64,000 nucleotides of DNA. It comes from Myrica gale (Eukaryota > Streptophyta > Magnoliopsida > Fagales > Myricaceae). Positions 56,101 through 64,000 of this stretch are shown in pieces (position 1 is the first letter of the stretch; each line of letters opens with the position of its first letter). The stretch is from positions 3,735,001 to 3,799,000 of the forward strand of contig OZ005620.1 of assembly GCA_963930655.1 (NCBI GenBank). The letters run 5' to 3'. The position numbers were made by a program, and so were the translations under genes. Below the pieces are notes generated by a model. That model was given only the letters and a program-made list of their open reading frames with translations, was not told the DNA's origin and did not search any database.

Positions 56101-59100
56101 TTTCACTGTTAAGGGTATCTTTTGGGCAAATCTTGTTTGGTTGGGTGTTCTGGGTGAGTCCAGGTGGCTAGTGGGTTGAGGAGGGTGGGTTTTATTGGGT
56201 TGCGGGTGGGTGGGAGTTTCGTGGGTGGGTGTTTGTGTTAGGGTGGGTGGGTGTTTGTGTTAGGGTTCTTCAGTATTTTCTCTTGTACTGTTGGCTCCGT
56301 TGTTTGATCCTTGTGTTTTTTTAATAAAATTGGCTTACTTATCAAAAAAAAAAAGTTGCTAGAATCACATGGATTATTCTTCTGCAGGTTGGGCCAATAA
56401 CATTTCAAACAAAATTTCAGCCTCATCTCGTATGGACCCTTGAGCAGGTGAAAGTTGCTCATATCTTAATCCACAGATTGGGTATAAAAATAATGTACTT
56501 TTCTGAAAGAGGTAGCTGACCTATTTGCATTTTATTGAAGTGAACATTGTACATTAGTTGAATATACATTTTGCATCTGTTCAAGCTATTGGCATAAGTG
56601 TGATTTGATATGGTTACAAAAAAAATAGTCTGAGTTCAAAACTGAACTCCATGCTATATCACCTGTTTCAATTGAGTATGCCATTTCTTAGGGCCCATTC
56701 GTTGATTCTCGCTGCATACTTGGGGGGATTGTTAAAATGTTAAGTAGATGATTAACGTAATTCTTTTTGGGGATAACTGACCTATTACAGTAAATGCTGG
56801 AATGTCCATGTCTCTGGTTTTAGTACTGGAAGGATTTATTTATAAAAAAAAAGTACTGGAAGGATCCATGATTGTAAGGATGACATCATTGTAATGACAG
56901 GAACTCTGAAGGGTCATGTCAGTATCATTGTAAGAAAGCCTATAAGCCAGACCTCAATGGATAAATAATTTGCAATGACAGGAATTTTATAGTAGAAACC
57001 ATTGTGGATGGAAGTTATACTTTTTTTCTTTAAGTGACTAGGGAATTCTTAAGCATACCAGACAGTGAGTTATTTTCTATAATGTGAGTTTCATCTCACC
57101 AAGGAGGGCAGAAGTTTCCTACATAAATTAGGTTCTGGTTTAGATATGCTAACTATATCTCCTCTATGTATTTTCCAGGTTAAAAAGAACTCTGAGGAAA
57201 GAACTCACGAACACATAGATGCCAGATCAAAGGCCAGGTAGCCAATATTATTCATTGACTCTATTTTTGCTTATGTTATGAAATCTGATGGCTTCACCCA
57301 AGTGTAGGGAGACATGTGAGAAAATTTGTAGTAAGTCTGTGATTCACGTGTTGTTGGTTTGTAAAATGTGTGGTTAATTTTCAGCATCAAGTTATTGTTA
57401 CTTTATTGCTAAGCATAATTAATAGCAACTTACTATGGCTCTTCATTGTGAAAAAGGTTGGTCTGGAATTAGCAAATCTTAATCGTACTCCCAATCCTAG
57501 ATCTAGTTGGATATCCAAAAGATATATTAGTTTCTATTTTCATCAAAGGTATCCTTCAAAGGGAGGTAGACTCACGTTGATCAAGTCTACACTCTCTAGC
57601 CTCCCAACCTATTTTCTCTCTCTTTCCTTTTCCTTTGGGGGTTGCCAAAAGATTGGAGAAGATCCAACAGACTTTCTTGTGGGGAGGTGATGGTATCGAG
57701 CACAAGTTTCATCTGGTTAGGTGGGAGAGGGTTTGTTCTCCTCTGAGCAGTGGAGGGCTGGGTTTAAGGAGACTCCATTTGTTCAATAGAGCATTATTGG
57801 GGAAGTGGTTGTGGCGTTTTGCCTACGAGAGGGATAGTTTGTGGCGGGCTGTTATTGAGGCTAAGTATGGTAGTGCTTCGGGTGGTTGGCGAACCAATGT
57901 GATCCATGGTTCCTATGTTGTGAGCTTGTGGAAGCACATTAGCAAAGGATGGCCCCTCTTCAGTGGATAAGCACATGATCCACAGACTCCCCATCAATCT
58001 TGCAAAGAAAGCACCTCTTAATCAAGCATAACCTCCTCCTCCTTAAATTGTCAATGGTTAAGACCTGCCCATGAGCTGCTTCCCATACAAAGAACGAAAC
58101 GCGAGGCAGGACAGTGGTCTTCCAGATCTGCCTCCACGGAAAAACCTCGCCAAAGCCCTCAACCAGGAGCCCATACAGCGACTTAACCAAAAAGACCCCA
58201 TTTTGAGCTCCCTGCCAAAGCATTTTATTGACTTCCCTTCTCCTAAGGACCAAAGAGTACAACAGAGAAGTCTTCAATCTCCCAATCATTGGCGGTTCTA
58301 GCAAACTGAATATTCCATACCCCATATCCAGAAGCGCCCTCCAAACAATCTGCAACAATCGTATCCTTGTGCCTAGCAAGAGAGAACAAAAGAGGGAATA
58401 CCAACTTCAGAGGCCTTTCCCCACACCACATATCCTCACTCTAAGACCACAACCCACCAAGAACCGAATGTTCCCACTAAAGAGAGCTGTGGATGCATGT
58501 TCTTAGTATTGTCAACTACCCTTGGGTGATGCCTATGAGGGTGGGTGGGGTGTTGAAGTGTTGGAAGAGGAAGTTCAACAATCCTTTGGCGTTGGCTGTG
58601 TGGAATATGATTCCTTTGTGCATTTGGTGGAGCTTATGGAGGGAAAGGAACGGTAGATGCTTTGAAGATCAGGGGCTGTCCTTAGAATGTTTGAAGGGGA
58701 AGATGTTGCAGACTTTGTTTTTGTGGGCTAATGGGGTGCTGGATTCCCCTTTTGTAGACTTCTCGGATTTTATTAGTTTCCTCGATTGCTTGTTCTAGTC
58801 GGTTAAGTACAACCTTTGTACTGCTCCATTTTCTTTTTCTTTCAATAAAGTTTCCCTTATCAAAAAAAAGAAACCATATTCATGAATGAATTATTGGAAA
58901 AGAAGATGTTAACTGATTTCTATTTCTGAATCTGAAAACTGCCTTTATCGACCAATGGTTATGGAATGGGCTTCTTCACTAGGTGTTTTCTTCTTTGTGT
59001 GTTGTTTTTCTTTTTTTTCTTTGCTATAATGTCCTCAGCTCTGTTTTTAAATACTTTATTTTCTATTTAAAAAACTAATAGATTTCTCCCATATGTCCTA

Positions 59101-62100
59101 ATAATTACTCCTATTAAGTTCTAATATGTAACCAATAAAATGGCAAGAGAAGAAGCTCGGTAGCAAACTGATAGGCAGCTATTGGCTATGCTAGACATGC
59201 CATCGAGTTGTTAAAAAACGAAATAGACCTCAAATTTGTATAGGAGAGGTCAAACATGTACCAAATCTGTAAGCCAACCAAGATTGGCAAGGTTGATGAA
59301 CAAATTGTATGTTCATATTGTTCTGTGAGGTTAAATTTGTCAGTTACTTTTTATGGACTGTGCGACCCAGGCTTTGGATCTGTTCGAAGGAATTTTCTAT
59401 GATTAATGAAGTTGGCTGTTAGGCCAGTTTTGTTTGCCTTGAAGAAGTTTGGTGGATATTAATAGCTAAACCAGATCTACTTATCAAAAAAAATTAATAG
59501 CGAAACCAGATCTAAATGTGGATATAATTCGATTATGCTGGATATGTCCAACTTTCAAGTCAAACATTGTTGTCATCTATATTGCTTTTCCGTGTGCCAA
59601 TGTAGAGGATGGCCAGGGATGGTCCACACTTCAGCAGTGTATCAAGTGGTCAAGGAAGTCATTTAGCTGGAAATGAAATTTACTGCTGCTTGGAATTCCT
59701 GTTTTTCGTGTAATGTTCTTCAATATTGTGGTGATCTAATATTCTTGCAGGTTTGATGGAGCTGCAGCAGAGCCTCGAAAGGGGATAAGAAGTGGTCATG
59801 TACCTGGCAGCAAGTGCATTCCTTTTGCCCAGGTGAAAGATCAATTGTATATGGTGACTACTGCTTGTAATGACCTGAAGAAACACACAGCTTTCTGAAC
59901 TGTTATATTGAATCGAATTCCCCCCCCCCCCCCCGATAGCATTTGTATTTGGCTTTATTTCAAATGCTGTTCAATCCATTATGCCTGCAGTTGAATTTCT
60001 TCCTCAGAATTCTGCCTGACCTATAAGTCTAATAGTAGGAACAAAGGTTCAATTTAGACCGGTTTACATACTTAGTCTGCGCATTGTTAAGTGGTCCCTT
60101 TTTAGGTCTAGGTATACATGCAACCTTGTGTGACCATCCAACTATTTGGACAAACAAAAAGGGGTACAAGCAAGAAAGTTCTCACTGCATTCTGTTTAAT
60201 AACATCAGGCAAATATTTGAAGTACTTTTAGTTTTATCATACTCCATTTTAAAAAATTTCAATGACTGTACTGCTGCTGGCTACATTGGCTATCCTGAAC
60301 CTAACGTGTAGGACCGTTAAGGTCTAGAAATGTCTATTGCAATAGAGTTTAGCTTCTAAGTGTTCAAATGTTTAATAGATGGTGTGATTCTTTTTAGTCT
60401 GCGGAAGAATCTAATTGCAGTCTGGAAATATTAGAATTGAGGAGAACGGATTACTTCTTCTCAATTAAGGTTCTCCATAGTGTGATGGTCTTGTTTTGGT
60501 TTTCAAAAAATTTATTGAAGTTGCCGTCTCTCTGTTGCATAAACTGAAACGGTTAACGTGGTACTTCTCAAAACCGGATAACATGAGATCGAGCATAGTA
60601 GCTGCTGGGATACAAATTGAGTTGAAGCTTAACAGTGGGTATTGGAGTATGGCTTGATAGTTGCTCATGAGATAATCAGACTTAGAGAATTATGTTCATA
60701 ATGCCACCTCCCCCCCCCCCACCCACACCAAAGGAACAAAAGTGGGGAAAAGCGTACTCTTTTCTTTGGCTTGGACCTGTTTATCTTTCAGAGGAGTGTC
60801 CAGCTTTCACCACACCAAAGGAACAAAAGTGGGGAAAAGTGCACTCTTTTCTTTGGCTTGGACCTTTTTTTCTTTCAGAGTGTCCAGCTTTCGGTAAGAT
60901 TAGGATTTTGATAGCTTGTTATGTAAGGATAGAAGCAGTACCTTTAGCTTGATATGTAGAATTGGTTACAATTGTATTCTTTGTACAGGAATAAATAGGT
61001 ATAATGTAAGAATCAGTTTTATTATAAATGATTTGTTTATCAGTTGGTGTGGTATTTCTTTGTAGATGTTGGATGCTTCACAGACGCTCTTGCCTGCAGA
61101 TGAGCTAAAGAGACGACTTGATCAAGAAGGTAAAGAATTGTTATTATGCTCCCTCTAATATAAGCCTATTTGTTTGAGTAATTATACTGTTTGCCATAGC
61201 AAGTGTTTTAATACCTGATATGGTAGAACTAATTTTTATATCTCAATAAACTAGGGGCTAGTAAACAATTTAGAGTATTAATTGTAGACAATACATATAA
61301 AGAGTCCACGAGTCTTTATGTTTATGGATGGATATATGGATAAATATGCATGTATGATATATGCTTCTGTATGGGTGGATTTTATACGCTGTAGGTGTAT
61401 ATGCACATGCATTTGGGACTGCGTGCATGTAGAGCACTGAGCACACAGTTATTGTGTGTATTGTGTTCTACGTGCACTGTGTTTAGGAGCAAAGGAGTGT
61501 AACAAATGGAAAATGAGAATAAAGTGGAAATAGGCAAGATTATTTCGTTCCTTTATGTGTTGAAAGGAAAGAGAAGGGAGACCAGCATCGTATTCTTAAG
61601 TATTTAAGGAGTGAGAAAGAAGCTAATCCTAAGAATGTCCTCGGTTCCGTGGTTCTATACAATCATTGGGACCATTTCCTTTCCTGAAAAGTTAAATTAA
61701 CCGTACCTTATGCACAGCTTTATTTTGTAATATGAAAATCCTAATCCCAAACTCTTTTGCAGGAATCTCTTTGGAAAGCCCCGTTGTAACTTCATGTGGC
61801 ACTGGAGTAACTGCATGCATCCTCGCATTGGTCTCTCTCTCTCTCTCTCTCTCTCTCTAATATTGTACTGTATTAACAGTTGCTTGATGGGTTAGATAAG
61901 ATATAGTTTCCATCTTATGTCCATTCAGTTAGTAGGAAGATTCCGAAATGATTAATCATACCTTGAAATGGTCAGATGCCTATACTTTTACCCAAAAATG
62001 ATTGCATGCCAATAAAGCTGGTTTTGTGGTAAATGATTGTATTGACAATAGAACAACCTTGAAAATGGAACGTCACATGCATGTATTTTGCAGGGTCTCC

Positions 62101-62201
62101 ACCGACTTGGGAAGCCTGATGTCGCTGTCTATGATGGATCTTGGACTGAATGGGGGGCACACTCTGATACACCGGTTGAAACCTCAGAGATTGTTGTGTG
62201 A
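49576..62201 (+). CDS. STR1: Thiosulfate/3-mercaptopyruvate sulfurtransferase, mitochondrial (STR1 type), 12 exons
   Basis: A tandem-rhodanese enzyme that moves sulfur from 3-mercaptopyruvate or thiosulfate to an acceptor in mitochondrial cysteine and cyanide metabolism. Exons: 49576-49677, 50937-51125, 53439-53498, 53700-53762, 55066-55190, 55294-55456, 56388-56447, 57179-57237, 59751-59832, 61066-61129, 61763-61830, 62094-62201. They sum to 1143 nt, 380 residues, in phase throughout; Arabidopsis STR1 has 379. Residues 1-60 are Ser/Arg-rich with almost no acidic residues, a mitochondrial presequence. The first rhodanese domain (about 80-220) holds [15 protein letters not shown] and [19 protein letters not shown]. 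The second (about 240-370) holds [12 protein letters not shown] and the active loop CGTGVT with catalytic Cys334. A second in-frame ATG begins MASSVVRRG in exon 2. The exon 11 donor is formed by a CT microsatellite. Introns carry LINEs and tandem duplications. Confidence 0.95.
51637..52245. repeat. Perfect-looking tandem duplication of 304 bp
   Basis: 51637-51940 is repeated directly as 51941-52244. Both copies start AATTTTTTTTCTTAAGTAGC and end TCTTGATTTCATCTT. I see no difference between them, so the duplication is recent. It lies in sulfurtransferase intron 2. Confidence 0.9.
53077..53120. repeat. (CA)n microsatellite followed by (TA)n
   Basis: About nineteen CA units followed by a few TA units in sulfurtransferase intron 2. 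It is likely to vary between individuals. Confidence 0.9.
56050..56353 (+). mobile_element. Short LINE-tailed retroposon with 14-bp target duplication and G-rich body
   Basis: AGTTGCTAGAATCA occurs at 56036-56049 and 56354-56367. The insert between them ends AATAAAATTGGCTTACTTATC plus poly-A, identical in style to the LINEs in this window. The body has no ORF2 text. Instead it holds a GGGTGGGTG(TTTGTGTTA)-type minisatellite at about 56160-56265 and a CTTGTACTG word near the end. It may be a LINE 3' UTR of another subfamily or a SINE borrowing the LINE tail. It lies in sulfurtransferase intron 6. Confidence 0.8.
56822..56865 (+). mobile_element. Micro-insertion: 16 bp LINE tail with 14-bp target duplication
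   Basis: AGTACTGGAAGGAT is repeated at 56822-56835 and 56852-56865 around TTATTTATAAAAAAAA, close to the LINE tail TTACTTATCAAAAAA. It lies in sulfurtransferase intron 7. Confidence 0.75.
57545..58869 (+). mobile_element. 5'-truncated L1-type LINE with an internal inverted block
   Basis: Left block 57545-57965 (plus) reads [40 protein letters not shown] and [15 protein letters not shown]. The middle block, about 57966-58490, continues the same protein on the minus strand: [57 protein letters not shown] and [17 protein letters not shown]. The right block, about 58491-58869 (plus), resumes with [18 protein letters not shown] and [19 protein letters not shown], then the 3' UTR and poly-A. The middle part is therefore inverted in place. 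CTCTT(C/T)AGTGG stands at both breakpoints in opposite orientation. It lies in sulfurtransferase intron 8. Confidence 0.88.
59458..59513 (+). mobile_element. Micro-insertion: 14 bp exact LINE tail with 21-bp target duplication
   Basis: A 21-bp direct repeat with one mismatch lies at 59458-59478 and 59493-59513. Between them, 59479-59492 is ACTTATCAAAAAAA, exactly the last bases of the LINEs in this window. It lies in sulfurtransferase intron 8. Confidence 0.82.
60724..60893. repeat. Tandem duplication of 87 bp, two copies
   Basis: CACACCAAAGGAACAAAAGT starts copies at 60724 and 60811. Both end GTGTCCAGCTTTC, with a few differences between them. A C-run precedes the array at 60710-60720. It lies in sulfurtransferase intron 9. 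Confidence 0.85.
61831..61858. repeat. (CT)n microsatellite forming a splice donor
   Basis: GTCTCTCT... begins directly after exon 11 of the sulfurtransferase, so the intron's GT is the first GT of the CT tract. There is no GTAAG-like consensus. Confidence 0.8.
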
Positions 62202-63052
62202 CTTTATTGAAAGCTTCCAGCACTAAGCACAACACCAGGTTTCTCATACTCAGATTGTGATGAAAAAGGATACAACAGCCAAAAACCATCGAATGCTTTT
62301 TCATGACTATCAAATGTCAGTTTTGTGTCTCTCTTTAAAATCTGATCTTGGGATGTTGAATTTGGAAAAGTAATCTCTCTAGGTAAGTGGTGGCAGAGGG
62401 ACATTGGGGGTGGGACGTAAGGTGTCACATTTTGTTTATCTTAAAAATAAATAATCAGCACCATGATTTTCTTATGCAAATCCAGCTGGTAATTGAGAGA
62501 TTAATTCCACCAACTCGACTGCCCTTGAATCAAGCACTTGAACTCCCTTTTCCCCCCCCATCGTTTCTTGGGCTTCATGGATTTTCATACTGGAAAAAGG
62601 TCCTAAATGTTTCATCAGAGCTTGTAATAACTTGATGTCTCCAACGAGTTTCTGCCAAATTGCAAAGTCGGCAACTTGATGACAGGTGCACAATATCAAG
62701 AGCCCCATAGTCAATCACTTTATGGTTGCTAAGAAAAGGTAGTGAAGTTTCAGGAATCTGATGTTTGATCTCTCTCTTCTACCCAAAGGGTTTTCTTTGT
62801 TTTTTGTTGTGTTGTTTTGTGTTTTTTTTTGTCTGCTTGGAAAACATTATTGTTTCCCTGCCGAATAAAGATGTGCTCTGCAGCGATTAGGTGGATCAGA
62901 AACTTTCAGGTACAAAAAATTTATAAAGTAATACGTTGGTTAAATGGCAAGTGGGCAAACATTTACAAGAAAATCAATGGAGAGGAAAAAATAGACACGC
63001 CTACAACTAAAACATAGGGGAAGGAAGATATTCTGCTCGCAATGCAGCCTTG
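62202..63052. other. 3' flank of the sulfurtransferase and spacer
   Basis: Probable 3' UTR and intergenic DNA between convergent genes. A minus-strand open frame at 62472-62714 has no recognised relatives, and I do not call it a gene. Confidence 0.45.
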
Positions 63053-63247
63053 TCAATTCTCTGATGAGAGCAGCTGATTGAGTACTTTAGATATTGAAGG
63101 TTGAGATTGGATGTCACGATGTTTTGCTAACATTTGGGCAAGCTCCTTTGGGACCAAGCACTTCTCCTCCAAAGAGAGCTTCTCTTGAACCGCTGGAGAT
63201 GCGAGGATGATTTGCACTTCTTCCGTGGGAGTTGCCTCACAGGTTTC
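63053..63247 (-). CDS. Probable terminal exon of an unidentified gene
   Basis: On the minus strand a TTCTTGTGCAG acceptor is followed by 64 open codons and TGA. The text begins ETCEATPTEEVQIILASPAV and continues QEKLSLEEKCLVPKELAQML, AKHRDIQSQPSISKVLNQLL and SSEN. It is acidic and helical, with the look of a conserved C-terminus. I do not recognise the family. Earlier exons should lie to the right on the minus strand, and none could be assigned in 63248-64000. Confidence 0.45.
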   Translation of the reverse strand, partial: ETCEATPTEEVQIILASPAVQEKLSLEEKCLVPKELAQMLAKHRDIQSQPSISKVLNQLLSSEN

Positions 63248-64000
63248 CTGCACAAGAAAAAATCATTTCCCATAATTGTCTGATATCTATATACTATACT
63301 ATATATATTTATATATATAACCCATACTATTTACATACTGGTCATTATTACCTCAAACAAAAAAAAAAGCATATGAATAACGAATCTGGTCGGACTATTC
63401 TGATTGGGATTGCCATCTGATCTGCCAACAGTGGCAATCATGTGTCGAGGAGAAATAGGAGGGGAAACTGCCACATCCCCTCCCCTTCATCCTTTGTCGC
63501 ACGCTTTTCAACTCTCCTCTAAAGTCTTGCGTATTTATCGCTGAACTTCCTGAAGTTTCTCACCTGCTTTCTATAACTGTCTCCTGAACTCTCTCTCTCG
63601 AACAGTTCTTAGTTCTTACTGAGATTGGTGTTATTGGCCCCAGCCCACTTAAGCCCGGCCATAGCTACATGGCATGGGGCCTCCCAAATCAAATGACAAG
63701 GCCGAAGAGCATTGTGAGCCAAAGGCGCCCCACTCAGAATGGTTACTGGACAGGGAGATAGAAACCGACATTGCACAGGTCGCTGCCTGCCAGGAGGTTT
63801 TGTTGACCTTCGAGAAAGCTCCTGATAACAAGAACTTACCGGTGCTTTCGATCATCACTTACATTAGTGTTTCAAACCCACTGTTGTAATTGTCACTAGT
63901 TCTAAGGTGACAATAAGCCATTTCAATGCCGAGAGCAATCTCCCAGCGCTTCTAAACTTCATGATCAATTATGAGGGCTCATTTCAAGCCTAAAGACCCG
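63248..64000. other. Right edge, no gene recognised
   Basis: AT-rich tract at 63285-63330, then moderate-GC sequence. A plus-strand open frame at 63674-63889 resembles nothing I know. The stretch may be an intron of the gene whose last exon is at 63053-63247. Confidence 0.4.

Noticed and set aside
62472-62714. Minus-strand open frame of 80 codons downstream of the sulfurtransferase
   Set aside because: It lies within the likely 3' flank and has no acceptor or relatives that I recognise. The evidence is too weak to call it a gene.

Overview
This is nuclear DNA of a woody eudicot, probably a rosid of the Fagales type; that placement is an inference from gene sequence and LINE style, and the species cannot be fixed from the window. 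The background is AT-rich, genes carry many short GT-AG introns, and L1-type LINEs ending in (T)TGGCTTACTTATC-A(n) are scattered through introns. Nothing bacterial, no CRISPR array, no rRNA and no convincing tRNA was seen.

Layout. (1) 900-6227, minus: a decayed copy of the 20S proteasome alpha-2 subunit gene. Seven exons are recognisable, but the start codon is lost and one exon is rearranged. (2) 7729-8693: a DNA transposon with TAA target duplications. (3) 8799-37818, minus: a complete UTP20 gene (SSU processome HEAT-repeat scaffold). I spliced it by hand into 31 exons with consistent phase, giving 2693 residues. Its introns hold a chloroplast rpoB fragment, several MITEs, LINE fragments, a tandem repeat and, in the 6.5 kb intron 6, a nest of LINEs with captured pieces of host genes. 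(4) 38065-41600: no gene; MITE-like repeats. (5) 41736-42869, plus: an intronless mTERF-family gene of 377 residues. (6) 43753-46100, minus: a broken LRR receptor kinase gene carrying a whole-looking TRIM element. (7) 46830-48838: fragments of one LTR family. (8) 49576-62201, plus: a complete 12-exon gene for mitochondrial thiosulfate/3-mercaptopyruvate sulfurtransferase (STR1 type, 380 residues), with LINE insertions and tandem duplications in its introns. (9) 63053-63247, minus: a terminal exon of an unidentified gene.

The three intact genes serve unrelated jobs: ribosome biogenesis in the nucleolus, organelle gene expression, and mitochondrial sulfur metabolism. There is no operon-like logic. 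I found no new multi-gene system. The most unusual signal is a set of seven 'micro-insertions': 9-24 bp of LINE tail or poly-A, each flanked by a 10-21 bp target-site duplication. They look like the shortest possible products of LINE reverse transcription. Other notable items are a twin-primed LINE, a LINE with an in-place internal inversion, a nearly identical LINE pair about 20 kb apart, and opposed fragments of a U-box/ARM gene and an unidentified gene trapped between LINE pieces.
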